A stretch of DNA of 64,000 bases from Actinoallomurus liliacearum (GCF_039542035.1 NZ_BAABHJ010000002.1:657246-721245), one strand, 5' to 3'. Shown: positions 49,203 through 58,318, counted from the first letter of the stretch. A program made the numbers and translations. The notes: generated from the letters alone by a model not told the origin.

Positions 49203-50969
49203 ATGGACGCGGTGGTCATCGGTGCGACCGGCCTCCTCGGTCGCTGGCTGGTGCTCGAGCTGCTCAACCGGAACCGGGCGGTCGCCGCCATCGTCCGGGG
49301 GCGGGAAACGGAGTTGCGGGACTGGCTGCGGGTACACGGCGCCGACCCGACGCTGCTGACGGTGGTCCGAGGCGAGATCACCGAACCCGGACTCGGGTTG
49401 ACGGCCGCCGACGACGAGACGCTCGGCGACGTACGAGACGTGTTCAACGCGGCCGCGGTGTACCGGTTCGGCCTCGACCGGGAGACGGCGCGAAAGGCCA
49501 ACGTCGACGGGGCCCTGCACGTCCTGGACTGGGCGGCGACCCGGCCGAGGCTGCGCAGGCTGATCCACGTGTCCGGCTACCGCGTCGGGCTCGACCCGGC
49601 GCCCACGTACCCGATCCCGGCCGCCGAACTCGACGCGCTCTACCGCGCCAGGGGCGCCTACGACGCGTCGAAGACCGAGGCGGACGCGGCGGTACGCGTC
49701 ACCGCCGCGCGACGCGGGGTGCCGCTGACCGTCGTGAACCCCAGCACGGTGATCGGCCACTCCGGCACCGGGGAGGCCGGCCAGTACATCGGCCTGGCCG
49801 AACTGGTCCAGAACCTCTGGGCGGGACGGCTGCCCGCCCTGGCCGGCACGCCCCGCACCTTCGTACCGGTGGTCCCGGTGGACTACTTCGCCCGCCTGAC
49901 GGCGGCGATCCCCGAGCACGATCCGGAGCCGGGCGGTCTGCACTGGATCCTGGACGAGGCGACGCCGGACCTGCCCGAGCTGGTCCGCCTGCTGGCGGAA
50001 CATCTCGGCGTGCGCGCGCCGCGCCGGCTGGTGCCGCTGCCGATCGTACGGCGCCTGCCGCGGGCGGTCAGCCGGGTGGAACCGGAGACGCTCACCTTCC
50101 TGACCGAGGATCGGTATGACACCGGCTCGGCCGACAAGGTCGCGGCCGCCGCGGGCCTGACCCGGCCGCCCGTACGGGCCGCCCTGCGGCACTGGGCCGA
50201 CCGGCTGGTCGCGGACCGGTTCGGGGCCGCCGAATCGCCGCTACCCGGTGGATTCCACGAGGTCGCCGGGGCGCGTACCTACCTGGCCGGCGAACGGACC
50301 GCGCCCCGCTACGTCCTGCTGCACGGCCTACCGCTGGACGGCGAGGCGTGGGCAGGGGTGATCGGTGAGCTGGCCGCGCCCGCCCTGGTCGCCGACCTGC
50401 CGGGCCTCGGCCGGTCCGGCGTGGCGGCCGCCACCGAGGCCGAATGGCTCGCCGAGCTGCTCGCTCCCCTGCGGACCCGCCCGGTGATCGCCGCGCACTC
50501 GGCCGCCGCCGCGCCCGCGCTTCGCTTCGCCGCCGCGCATCCGGACCGGGTCGACCGTCTCGTACTGATCTCGCCGTACTTCCTGCAGCGGCCCGCGCCC
50601 CGGTTCCTCCGCGTGCCCGCGCTCGCCACGCCGCTCCTGAGACGCAGTTCCTCCGAGCGGCTGGCCACGGCGCTGCTCGGCGCCCCGTCGCCGCATCCGG
50701 CGATCGAGAGCGCCCGCACGCAACTGCGCCGCCCCGGAGTGGCCCGGCGGACCGCCCGGCGGCTGGCCCTCGCCCACCGGCCCGCCGAACGCGCGTCGCT
50801 GCGGAACCTGCTGGCCGCCGCGCCCGTGCCGGTGCGGCTCATCGTGGGCGAACTCGACCCGCTGGTCGGCGACACCGGCGATGTCCTCGTGTCCACCGTC
50901 GCGGGAGCGGGTCACCACCCGCTCATCACGCACCCGGACGCGGTCGCCGCCGGCCTCGGCCTCGCCTGA
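49203..50969 (+). CDS. Fusion of NAD-dependent epimerase-like SDR with alpha/beta hydrolase
   Basis: Protein of 588 aa in two parts. Residues 1-340 are an atypical or extended SDR: MDAVVIGATGLLGRWLVLEL (Rossmann), RRLIHVSGYRVGLDPAPTYP, AYDASKTEADAAVRV (YxxxK), LTVVNPSTVIGHSGTGEAGQ. Residues 345-588 are an alpha/beta hydrolase: RYVLLHGLPLDGEAW (oxyanion HG), VIAAHSAAAAPALRF (nucleophile Ser in A-H-S-A-A rather than GxSxG), LIVGELDPLVGDTG (acid) and VAGAGHHPLITHPD (His). No frameshift is needed; it is one continuous frame. Under control of the adjacent TetR, it may detoxify or convert a ligand of that regulator by reduction and hydrolysis. The combination is uncommon. Confidence 0.88.
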   Translation: MDAVVIGATGLLGRWLVLELLNRNRAVAAIVRGRETELRDWLRVHGADPTLLTVVRGEITEPGLGLTAADDETLGDVRDVFNAAAVYRFGLDRETARKANVDGALHVLDWAATRPRLRRLIHVSGYRVGLDPAPTYPIPAAELDALYRARGAYDASKTEADAAVRVTAARRGVPLTVVNPSTVIGHSGTGEAGQYIGLAELVQNLWAGRLPALAGTPRTFVPVVPVDYFARLTAAIPEHDPEPGGLHWILDEATPDLPELVRLLAEHLGVRAPRRLVPLPIVRRLPRAVSRVEPETLTFLTEDRYDTGSADKVAAAAGLTRPPVRAALRHWADRLVADRFGAAESPLPGGFHEVAGARTYLAGERTAPRYVLLHGLPLDGEAWAGVIGELAAPALVADLPGLGRSGVAAATEAEWLAELLAPLRTRPVIAAHSAAAAPALRFAAAHPDRVDRLVLISPYFLQRPAPRFLRVPALATPLLRRSSSERLATALLGAPSPHPAIESARTQLRRPGVARRTARRLALAHRPAERASLRNLLAAAPVPVRLIVGELDPLVGDTGDVLVSTVAGAGHHPLITHPDAVAAGLGLA

Positions 50970-50986
50970 CCGCCACGGGGTGGGGC

Positions 50987-51433
50987 TCAGTCCTCGATCC
51001 AGCCGTACCCGGCGGCGAGCGCGATGACCCCGTCCCGCAGGCGCATGATCTGCGCGCCCGTCAGCTCGGGAGCCGTCTTGAGGAACGCCTCGGTGAGCTC
51101 GTTGCGAAGTTCCGCGGCGGACAGCAACTCACAGGTGCCCTCCTCGATGCGCGGCACCTCGACCGGCCGTTCCGGCGTGCCCGTCCGCGCGGGCGCCCCG
51201 CCCTGCTTCTCCGGCTCGGCCACGACCCGTACGTCATAGCCCTTGCGGCCGCGGCCGCTGTCCACCACCTCGAACTCGACGCTCGCGCCCGGAGTGAACA
51301 CACGCTTGTCGACGAGAAGGTCGTTCGCGTGGACGAACACGTCGTCGCCGCCGTCGTCGGGCGCGACGAACCCGTACCCGCGAACCTCATCGAACTTGAC
51401 CACACGCCCTCTGACCACGGCACTCGACCTCAC
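50987..51433 (-). CDS. Cold-shock domain protein with C-terminal extension
   Basis: Protein of 148 aa; GTG 51431-51433 is used here, but a GTG 15 nt further in is possible. The cold-shock domain covers residues 8-72: GRVVKFDEVRGYGFVAPDDG (RNP1-like KGYGF variant), DDVFVHANDLLVDKRVFTPG (RNP2-like VFVHA) and VEFEVVDSGRGRKGYDVRVV. The 70-residue tail (ELLSAAELRNELTEAFLKTA) is helical. This longer CspA-like form is common in actinobacteria. It binds single-stranded nucleic acid. It converges on the SDR-hydrolase gene. Confidence 0.9.
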   Translation of the reverse strand: MRSSAVVRGRVVKFDEVRGYGFVAPDDGGDDVFVHANDLLVDKRVFTPGASVEFEVVDSGRGRKGYDVRVVAEPEKQGGAPARTGTPERPVEVPRIEEGTCELLSAAELRNELTEAFLKTAPELTGAQIMRLRDGVIALAAGYGWIED

Positions 51434-51704
51434 GCCATCCGCGACTCACCGGAATCCCACTCGAACGCGCCACCCGCCCACCGAACCACCAGGTAACGGT
51501 GCCACCCGCGTTCCAGAATCAATCTAGTTCATCCATCGACCGGGGCAGGAGGCCGTCTCCGTACGCCTTGGGGTGTTCTGTCAGTACACCGAACGGCAGG
51601 AACTCCCTCGTCGGCGCGACCAGCGGTTTCCTGGTCAGTGCGAGGGGTGCGCGGCCCGTCCGCCTCCCCGAGCCTCCTGACCGGCACATCGAAAGGCATG
51701 AACG

Positions 51705-52052
51705 ATGGCAGAGAGCACGGACGGCACTCAGCCCTCAGGCGCCCAGGCGCTGCTCGGCGACTTCGCGCCCAAGCTGGTGGAGCTCACCGATGAGATCCTG
51801 TTCGGGGACGTGTGGGAGCGTCCGGGGCTGTCGGCGCGCGACCGCAGCCTGGTCACCGTCACCACCTTGGCGGCGCTCTACCGCACCGAGCAGCTGGACT
51901 TCCACCTGCGCACGGCGCTGAAGAACGGCCTGAGCAAGGACGAACTGGTCGAGGCCCTCACCCACCTGGCCTTCTACGCCGGCTGGCCGAACGCCATGAG
52001 CGCGGTCACCCGGCTGAAGACCATCATCGAGGAAGCCGGCGGGACCGTCTGA
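51705..52052 (+). CDS. Carboxymuconolactone decarboxylase (CMD) family protein
   Basis: Protein of 115 aa, ATG 51705 with AAAGG upstream. CMD fold: ELTDEILFGDVWERPGLSAR, DRSLVTVTTLAALYRTEQLD, FHLRTALKNGLSKDELVEAL, THLAFYAGWPNAMSAVTRLK. The CxxC of AhpD-type peroxidases is absent, so this is the non-redox subgroup with possible lactone decarboxylase or unknown activity. The 271-bp stretch before it (51434-51704) shows no gene. Confidence 0.92.
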   Translation: MAESTDGTQPSGAQALLGDFAPKLVELTDEILFGDVWERPGLSARDRSLVTVTTLAALYRTEQLDFHLRTALKNGLSKDELVEALTHLAFYAGWPNAMSAVTRLKTIIEEAGGTV

Positions 52053-52175
52053 GGTCGCTTCTGCGGCACGGCGGCACGCCGCAGGGGTGCAGGGAAGCAC
52101 CGCCCCCCGAATGAGGGGACGGGCTCACCACCATCGTGGGAAGCGCCGCCGGGCGCGCGAGCCGAGGCTGGAGAC

Positions 52176-52706
52176 GTGTCTCAGCGACTCCTCCGCAGGC
52201 TCTCTGCCGCAGTCACCGCCACCGCCCTGCTCGCCGGGTGTGGTTCCGGTGGCCACCCCAAGGCCTCGTCCTCGCCGAACGCCCAGGACGTGGCCGCCGC
52301 GTACCGGCGGCTCGCCCAGTGCGTCCGGGCCCATGGGTTGCCGAACTTCCCCGACCCGGTACGGGATCCGCAGACCGGCCAGTGGGGACTTCCCGCCGGC
52401 ACTCCCGATCCGCCGAAGAACGTCATGGACGACTGCCGTTCGATCGCCGACCGGATCCCCGCCGACAGGACCGGCACGACACTGTCCGCGCGGGACATGG
52501 CGAAGCTGCGCGAGTTCGCCGAGTGCTTCCGCCGGCACGGCGTCCCGGACTGGCCGGACCCCGCCCCGGACGGCAGCTTCACGATGCCGGCGAGGCTGGC
52601 CGGCCAGGGCAAGCAGCCGATCATGAAGCAGCTGGAGGCGTGCAAGCGGTACGGCGTCGGAGGCGGGCTGAAGATCAGGCGACCTGGGGATCCGTCCCAT
52701 GGCTGA
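52176..52706 (+). CDS. Lipoprotein with two internal repeats, part of MacAB-type exporter operon
   Basis: Protein of 176 aa from GTG 52176 (GGAG 2-3 nt upstream, tight spacing). Lipoprotein signal VSQRLLRRLSAAVTATALLA ending in LLAGC with lipidation Cys. Two related segments, AQCVRAHGLPNFPDPV (about residue 47) and AECFRRHGVPDWPDPA (about residue 117), each followed by a second Cys about 35 residues later, indicate an internal duplication with two disulfides. The gene overlaps the MacA-type gene by 8 nt. Similar lipoproteins accompany MacAB-type efflux operons in actinobacteria; the role is not known. Confidence 0.82.
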   Translation: MSQRLLRRLSAAVTATALLAGCGSGGHPKASSSPNAQDVAAAYRRLAQCVRAHGLPNFPDPVRDPQTGQWGLPAGTPDPPKNVMDDCRSIADRIPADRTGTTLSARDMAKLREFAECFRRHGVPDWPDPAPDGSFTMPARLAGQGKQPIMKQLEACKRYGVGGGLKIRRPGDPSHG

Positions 52707-53835
52707 CGGGAAACGGGTCGGGGTGATCGTGGTGGCGGCGCTGACGCTCGCGGGAGCGGCGGGCGGGATGGTCTGGGCGGCGGACGGCTCGGGCTCGGGG
52801 GCACGGCGCGGTTCCGCCGGCGGCGTCCCGACGGGCACCGCTCCGGTGGAGCGCACGGAGGTCGCGCAGCGCCAGCAGGTCACCGGGACACTCGGGCACG
52901 CGGGCGGCCTCGACGTGGTGGCGGCCGGGCAGGGCGGAGTCGTCACCGGGCTCCCCCCCGTCGCCAGGGTGGTGCAGCGCGGGCAGGCCGCCTACGAGGT
53001 CGACGGCACGAAGGTGCCGCTCCTGTACGGAGCCCGCCCCGCCTGGCGGACCTTTCGGCCCGGGATGACCGACGGCGCCGACGTCCGCCAGTTGGAGAGC
53101 AACCTCAAGGCCCTCGGGTACGGCGACGGGCTCACCGTGGACGATCACTTCTCCACCGCGACGTACCGGGCGATCCGCCGCTGGCAGGCCGACGCCCACC
53201 TGCCCGTGACCGGAACGGTGCCCACCGGCCAGGTGACGTTCCTGCCCGGGCCCCTGCGCGTCGGAGGACTCGACGTCAGGGTCGGCACGCCCGTGCGTCA
53301 GGGCCTGCTCGTCGAACACGGAACGGGCAGCAAGCCGGCCGTACGGGTTCAGCTCGACCCGGCGATCGTTCCGAACGTGCGCGTCGGCGACCCGGTCGTC
53401 GTGACGCTGCCCGACGGGAGCAGCCGGAAGGGCGAGGTGAGCGAGGTGGGGGCGGTCGTGGTGCCGCAGACCGGCCAGACCTCGGAGAACGGGCAGGCCG
53501 CCGCGGGCGCGCCGGGCGGGACCGGCGGGACGGCCGCCGCGGCGACGGCCACCGTCACCATCACCGTGGACGGCCCGATCCGTGGAGTGCTCGACCAGGC
53601 CCGGGTCCAGGTCGGCATCACCTCGGCGGCGCACGAGAACGTGCTGGCCGTGCCGATTGTGGCGCTGCTCGCACGGCCCGGCGGAGCGTACGAGGTCGTG
53701 GTCGTCGACGGTGCCGCGCGACGGCACATGACGGTGCGGACGGGGCTGTTCGACGAGGTCACCGGGCTGGCCGAGGTCTCCGGCGGCGGGCTCGCCGAAG
53801 GCCGGCGGGTGGAGGTCCCCAGTGCCGGTTCTTGA
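52699..53835 (+). CDS. Efflux adaptor (MacA/HlyD-type) with peptidoglycan-binding domain
   Basis: Protein of 378 aa beginning MADGKRVGVIVVAALTLAGA with an N-terminal membrane anchor. Residues 60-90 resemble a lipoyl half-motif of HlyD proteins (GGLDVVAAGQGGVVTGLPPV). A PG_binding_1 domain follows (DVRQLESNLKALGYGDGLTV and TYRAIRRWQADAHLPVTGTV, residues about 130-175), then beta-barrel modules (GLLVEHGTGSKPAVRVQLDP) and a Gly/Ala-rich linker. The gene overlaps both neighbours, and the ATPase and permease follow. It should link the inner-membrane MacB-type transporter to the cell wall. Confidence 0.88.
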   Translation: MADGKRVGVIVVAALTLAGAAGGMVWAADGSGSGARRGSAGGVPTGTAPVERTEVAQRQQVTGTLGHAGGLDVVAAGQGGVVTGLPPVARVVQRGQAAYEVDGTKVPLLYGARPAWRTFRPGMTDGADVRQLESNLKALGYGDGLTVDDHFSTATYRAIRRWQADAHLPVTGTVPTGQVTFLPGPLRVGGLDVRVGTPVRQGLLVEHGTGSKPAVRVQLDPAIVPNVRVGDPVVVTLPDGSSRKGEVSEVGAVVVPQTGQTSENGQAAAGAPGGTGGTAAAATATVTITVDGPIRGVLDQARVQVGITSAAHENVLAVPIVALLARPGGAYEVVVVDGAARRHMTVRTGLFDEVTGLAEVSGGGLAEGRRVEVPSAGS

Positions 53836-54487
53836 GCTGGAGGACGTCCGCAAGGTCCATCCCGGCGAGCCGCCGGTCGAGTCCGTACGCGGCGTGAGCC
53901 TGGCCGTCGGTTCCGGCGAGATGCTCGCCGTCCGGGGCGCCTCCGGATCGGGCAAGTCGACGCTCCTGCACCTGATGGCCGGCCTGGACCGGCCCACCAG
54001 CGGCTCCGTACGCCTGCGCGGGCAGCGGGTCGACCTGATGTCGGACCGGCGGCTGGCCGGGCTGCGCGCCCACCAGGTGGGCGTGGTGTTCCAGCGGTTC
54101 TTCCTCCTGGAGACGATGACGGCGCTGGACAACGTCGCGGAGGGGCTGCTGTACCGCGGCGTGCCGCGAGCGCGCAGACGGGCCGCCGCGCGCGAGGCGC
54201 TGGCGCGGGTCGGACTGTCCCACCGTGTCCGGCACCGGGCGGCCAGGCTGTCGGGCGGGGAACGGCAGCGCGTCGCCATCGCCCGCGCGATCGTCGGCCG
54301 GCCCGCGATCGTGTTCGCCGACGAGCCGACCGGGAACCTCGACTCGGCCAACGGAGCCGAGATCCTCGACCTGATGCGCGAGCTCAACGACTCGGGCACC
54401 ACTCTCGTCATCGTCACGCACGAGGACCGGGTCGCCGACGCCTGCCGCCGCCGGATCGAGCTACGCGACGGCCTGGTGGTGGCATGA
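53822..54487 (+). CDS. ABC transporter ATP-binding protein (MacB/LolD-type)
   Basis: Protein of 221 aa, GTG 53822, 14-nt overlap with the adaptor gene. Walker A GASGSGKSTLLHLMAGLDRP, signature LSGGERQRVAIARAIV, Walker B IVFADEPTGNLDSANGAEI and H-loop IVTHEDRV are all intact. The family pumps peptides, antibiotics or lipoproteins with a FtsX-type permease. Its stop overlaps the permease start. Confidence 0.95.
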   Translation: MPVLELEDVRKVHPGEPPVESVRGVSLAVGSGEMLAVRGASGSGKSTLLHLMAGLDRPTSGSVRLRGQRVDLMSDRRLAGLRAHQVGVVFQRFFLLETMTALDNVAEGLLYRGVPRARRRAAAREALARVGLSHRVRHRAARLSGGERQRVAIARAIVGRPAIVFADEPTGNLDSANGAEILDLMRELNDSGTTLVIVTHEDRVADACRRRIELRDGLVVA

Positions 54488-55665
54488 AGAGCACGATGCG
54501 GGTGGCGGACCTGCTTCCGGTCGGGACGCTGGGCCTGCGCTCCCGCCGGCTCCGCACGACCCTGTCCGGGCTCGGTGTCGCGATCGGGATCGCCTCCCTG
54601 GTCGCGGTGCTCGGCGTCACGAGATCGAGCGAGTCACAGCTGCTGGCCCAGATCGACCGCCTCGGCACGAACCTGCTGACCGTCGCCGACGGGCAGACGC
54701 TCGACGGCGCGGAGACGGAACTGCCCGCGACCGCCGGACCGATGATCGGGCACCTGCCGAACGTCCTGCGCGTCGCGCCGACGGCTCAGCTCGTCTCCGC
54801 CGGCGTCTACCGCAGTGACCGCGTCCCCGCCGGGCAGGGCGGCGGGCTCGCGGTGCGCGCCTGCGACTCCACGCTCCTCACGACGCTGGACGGTTCACTG
54901 CTCGCCGGTCGCTTCCTGGACTCGGGCCGGTATCCGGTGACCGTACTGGGCCACGACGCCGCCCGTACCCTGGGCATCGGTCACTTCGACGCCGGTACGC
55001 GGGTCTGGCTCGGTGGGCACTGGTTCACCGTGGCCGGGATCTTGAATCCGCTTCCGCTGGCGCCCGAGATCGACCGTTCCGCGCTCGTCTCCTTCGCCGC
55101 GGCCTCCGGCCTGCTCGGGTACGACGGGCATCCCAGCCGGATCTACGTCCGGGCCGACCAGGACCACGTGACCGACGTCGCGGCGCTGCTCGCCGCCGCC
55201 GCGAACCCGGCCGCGCCGACCGCCGTGGGAGTGAGTCGACCGTCCGACGCCCTGACCGCCCGCGTGGCGGTGACGCGGACCTCCGGCGCCCTGTTCCTCG
55301 GGCTCGGCGGCATCGCGCTGCTGGTCGGCGCGATCGGCATCGCCAACGTCATGGTCATCTCCGTGCTCGAGCGGCGTTCGGAGATCGGCCTCCGGCGGGC
55401 GCTCGGCGCCGCGCGGTCGCACGTGGCCGCGCAGTTCCTGACCGAGTCCCTGGTCCTGTCCTTCCTCGGCGGGACGGCCGGCGTGCTCCTGGGCGCGGCG
55501 GTCACCGCAGGCATGGCGTACGCGCGCGGGTGGGCCGTGCTGATCCCCGGATTCGCCCTGTGGGGCGGAATCGGCGTCGCGCTGGTGGCCGGGGCGCTGG
55601 CCGGGCTGTACCCCGCGCTGCGCGCGGCCCGGCTCTCCCCCACCGACGCCCTCCGTGCCGCCTGA
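54484..55665 (+). CDS. ABC transporter permease (FtsX/MacB type)
   Basis: Protein of 393 aa with ATGA overlap to the ATPase. N-terminal helix TTLSGLGVAIGIASLVAVLG, a large extracytoplasmic MacB_PCD domain (about 45-255), and the FtsX core with three helices and the coupling motif ERRSEIGLRRALGAARSHVA. Together with the adaptor and ATPase it forms a three-component exporter, not an importer. Convergent, by 2 bp, with the response-regulator gene. Confidence 0.94.
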   Translation: MKSTMRVADLLPVGTLGLRSRRLRTTLSGLGVAIGIASLVAVLGVTRSSESQLLAQIDRLGTNLLTVADGQTLDGAETELPATAGPMIGHLPNVLRVAPTAQLVSAGVYRSDRVPAGQGGGLAVRACDSTLLTTLDGSLLAGRFLDSGRYPVTVLGHDAARTLGIGHFDAGTRVWLGGHWFTVAGILNPLPLAPEIDRSALVSFAAASGLLGYDGHPSRIYVRADQDHVTDVAALLAAAANPAAPTAVGVSRPSDALTARVAVTRTSGALFLGLGGIALLVGAIGIANVMVISVLERRSEIGLRRALGAARSHVAAQFLTESLVLSFLGGTAGVLLGAAVTAGMAYARGWAVLIPGFALWGGIGVALVAGALAGLYPALRAARLSPTDALRAA

Positions 55666-55667
55666 CG

Positions 55668-56327
55668 TCAGGAGTCGTCGGACAACGCCTCATCGAGCGG
55701 GACCAGGCCCTGCTGCAGCCCGAAGATGGCCGCCTGCGTACGGTCCTGGAGGCCGAGCTTGGTCAGGATGCTGGAGACGTAGGACTTCACCGTCTCCTCG
55801 CTGAGCGACAGCCGTCGCGCGATCTCCCGGTTCGACCGGCCCCTGGACAGGGTCGCCAGCACGTCCCGCTCGCGGGGCGAGAGCACCTTGAGCGGATCCT
55901 CCCGTCCGCCGTCGCGGACCTGCCGGACCAGGATCGACGCGATACCCGGGCCCAGGACGCTGTCACCGCGCGCGGCGGCCCGTACGGCGGCCACGACCTC
56001 CTCGGCCGCCGCGGTCTTCGGCAGGTAGGACAGGGCCCCGGCGCGGATCGCCTCGACGACCCGGTCCTCCTCGAGGAAGGAGGTGAGCACGATGATGGCC
56101 GGCCGCGTCTCGTCGCCGCGCAGTGCCTCGAGCACGCCGGGACCGTCGGTCCCTGGCATCACCATGTCCAGCAGGACGACGTCGGGCCGCAGAGCGCGGA
56201 TCGCGGTCACGGCGGACAACCCGTCGCCGCACTCTCCGGCGACCTCGATGTCCCGTTCCTGCTCCAGCACGAAACGGAGGCCCTGGCGGACGACCTGGTG
56301 GTCGTCCACGACGAGCACGCGGATCAC
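55668..56327 (-). CDS. NarL/LuxR-type response regulator
   Basis: Protein of 219 aa. Receiver domain: IRVLVVDDHQVVRQGLRFVL (acidic pair), PDVVLLDMVMPGTDGPGVLE (phospho-acceptor Asp), VLTSFLEEDRVVEAIRAGAL and SYLPKT (conserved Lys). LuxR HTH: LSPRERDVLATLSRGRSNRE and IARRLSLSEETVKSYVSSIL. Its start overlaps the kinase stop by 4 nt, so the two are a cognate pair. It converges on the exporter operon, which is a plausible target. Confidence 0.95.
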   Translation of the reverse strand: MIRVLVVDDHQVVRQGLRFVLEQERDIEVAGECGDGLSAVTAIRALRPDVVLLDMVMPGTDGPGVLEALRGDETRPAIIVLTSFLEEDRVVEAIRAGALSYLPKTAAAEEVVAAVRAAARGDSVLGPGIASILVRQVRDGGREDPLKVLSPRERDVLATLSRGRSNREIARRLSLSEETVKSYVSSILTKLGLQDRTQAAIFGLQQGLVPLDEALSDDS

Positions 56328-57781
56328 GGCGTGCCGTCCGGGATGCTCGCCGTGACGGTCGTCCCCTCGCCCGGAGCGCTCACCACCTCGAAGGTGCCGC
56401 CGAGCTCCGTCGCGCGTTCGCGCATCAGGTCGAGCCCCATCCCGTGCCCGTCGACCGACCGCCGGTCGAACCCCCGCCCATCGTCACGCACCCGCACGAC
56501 GACACAGCCGTCCCCGGCCGTCAGGCTCAGCTCGATGAGTCCGGGCTCGCCGTGCCGGACGGCGTTGCCGAGCGCCTCCTGGGCTATTCGCAGCACCGCG
56601 TGCTCCACCGCCGGCTCGAGCCGTACCGTCTCAAGATCGGTCCGGACCGGCACGCCGAGGCGCGCCTCGTACGCGCGGCACAGTTCCGTGAGCGCGGGCA
56701 TCAGCCCGGCGTCCTCGATCGCGACCGGACGGAGTTCGAGCAGCAGCGCCTGCATCTCCCGCATCGTACGGTCGACCGTGCGCTCCATCGACTCGGCCTT
56801 GTCCCGCAGGTCCGTCTCGGCCGCGAGCGCTTTGCCCAGCCCTCCGGCCAGCAGCCGCAGGGAGAACAGGTCCTGGGAGATCGAGTCGTGCAGTTCGCGG
56901 GCGATCCTCGACCGCTCCGCCCGCCGCCCGTCCGACGCCGCGGCGTCCCGTTCGGCCTGCACGGCCGCCTCGAGGCGCTCCGCCATCCGGTTGAACGCCT
57001 CCTCCAGCCTCCCCACCTCGTCCCCGCCCGACTCCGGGATCCGCGCCTGGAAGTCGCCGTCGGCCATCGCCGTGGTCACGTCCGCCAGCCGCCGGATGCG
57101 CCGGATGAGCGCGCCCGTGCTGAGCAGCCCGAACAGCACCCCGACGGGAACGATCAACAGCAGCACGATGAGGCCGGGCAACAGCAACCGGCCGACGTGC
57201 CCGGCCGCCTGCCGCCGCCCGGCCGGAAGCTGCACGTAGACCATGCCGATGACCCGGCGGTCGTGCCCGGCCGGGCGACCGGTACGGGCCGCCGTGGCCG
57301 CGCCCCAGGCGACGACCGGGCTCGACGCCCAGGCGACCGACCGGCCCTGCTGCTTCCGCAGGCCGGAGCGGGCCGTCGTCGCGGCGCCCTTGACCGGGAC
57401 CGGGGAGCCGACCGGATTACGGCCCGGCGCGGAGCTGAGCACGATCCTTCCGTCCCGTGCCGCCAGCGCCTCCAGGGCGACGCCGTCCCGCATGCGAGCG
57501 TCACCGATCCCGGTCTGCGCGCTCGCCTGGCCGCTCAGGCCGGCGAGGAGGTCTTGGTCGGACACCCCCGGCGTGGCGAGGCCCAGGTCGACGGCGGCGA
57601 GGCTGAGCGTCTTCGCGTCACCGGCCGCCTGTGCCTCCGCTCCCCCTGTGTCGCCGGCGCCCGTCAGCACCCGAGGCGCCACGAGCAGGAGCAGGACGGC
57701 CTCGACGACCAGCACGGCGGCCACGGAGACCATGACATACGAGAGCGCCATCCGAGTCCGCAGCCCGTACCGAGAAAACAC
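56324..57781 (-). CDS. NarL-family sensor histidine kinase
   Basis: Protein of 485 aa from GTG 57779-57781. Two membrane helices (ALSYVMVSVAAVLVVEAVLL near residue 12; LLPGLIVLLLIVPVGVLFGL near residue 220) bracket an extracytoplasmic sensor. A HAMP domain follows (RRIRRLADVTTAMADGDFQA), then the HisKA_3 region ARELHDSISQDLFSLRLLAG (phospho-His) and a HATPase domain with QEALGNAVRHGEP and RDDGRGFD. The cognate response regulator gene overlaps its end. A degraded second copy of its first codons and leader lies at about 63512-63563. Confidence 0.94.
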   Translation of the reverse strand: MFSRYGLRTRMALSYVMVSVAAVLVVEAVLLLLVAPRVLTGAGDTGGAEAQAAGDAKTLSLAAVDLGLATPGVSDQDLLAGLSGQASAQTGIGDARMRDGVALEALAARDGRIVLSSAPGRNPVGSPVPVKGAATTARSGLRKQQGRSVAWASSPVVAWGAATAARTGRPAGHDRRVIGMVYVQLPAGRRQAAGHVGRLLLPGLIVLLLIVPVGVLFGLLSTGALIRRIRRLADVTTAMADGDFQARIPESGGDEVGRLEEAFNRMAERLEAAVQAERDAAASDGRRAERSRIARELHDSISQDLFSLRLLAGGLGKALAAETDLRDKAESMERTVDRTMREMQALLLELRPVAIEDAGLMPALTELCRAYEARLGVPVRTDLETVRLEPAVEHAVLRIAQEALGNAVRHGEPGLIELSLTAGDGCVVVRVRDDGRGFDRRSVDGHGMGLDLMRERATELGGTFEVVSAPGEGTTVTASIPDGTP

Positions 57782-57815
57782 CTATCGCCCGCCATCCGGT
57801 CTCGGCCCGGCAGGT
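57762..57815. repeat. Direct repeat A at start of histidine kinase gene (left boundary)
   Basis: The sequence from 57762 to about 57815 covers the first eight codons and leader of the histidine kinase gene. It is repeated in the same orientation at 63512-63563: AGCCCGTACCGAGA and the ATCCGGTCTC segment are identical, with a 3-nt indel between. By eye roughly three quarters of positions match. Together they bound the accessory region. Confidence 0.7.
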
Positions 57816-58318
57816 GACCAACTGCGCGTGGGAAGACCAACCAGGACCGCCGCCCGATCCGGATTCCGCCGCATACCCCGATTGTGAATCACGGCTCTAT
57901 ACCGCACACGGGGTTTAGGAATCCACAGGCGATGCAGCGGAAATACGGGGCCTGACCTATGCGATAACGGTCTCCGCGAACTGTGCGGCGGGAGGCCATC
58001 CCGCGCATTTCCCGCGCGGAGATCACCGACATCGACGACGCCAGCGGCGTGAGCAGGTGTCACCGGCGGAAAGCTGCACGACATCGGCTGGGTCGCCAGC
58101 GTCCGTCTGGTGCCTGCAACCTCGGGGTCGTCAACTGCTTCGGCCGCTACCGGCTACCTGACGGCCACAACCGGTAACTAGCGAGTCTCGGAACGCGGAT
58201 TAGGGCACCACCCAGGCGACCCCTCACGCCCAGGAGCAGCCGTGAGCCGCGAAACGACCCCGGACACCACTTTTTGCGACCCCAACAGGCAACGACCCGA
58301 ACTTTCGATTGGGGGCGC
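57816..58318. other. Intergenic stretch without recognised gene
   Basis: About 500 bp between the kinase leader and the next gene. A short 64-codon frame (57983-58177, plus) has no SD and no recognisable family. No clear promoter or repeat is seen, apart from a GC-dipping patch around 57880-57960. It may hold decayed coding sequence belonging to the accessory region. Confidence 0.4.

Noticed and set aside
57983..58177. Plus-strand frame of 64 codons
   Set aside because: No SD, no recognised motif and no conserved neighbour; treated as part of an intergenic stretch.
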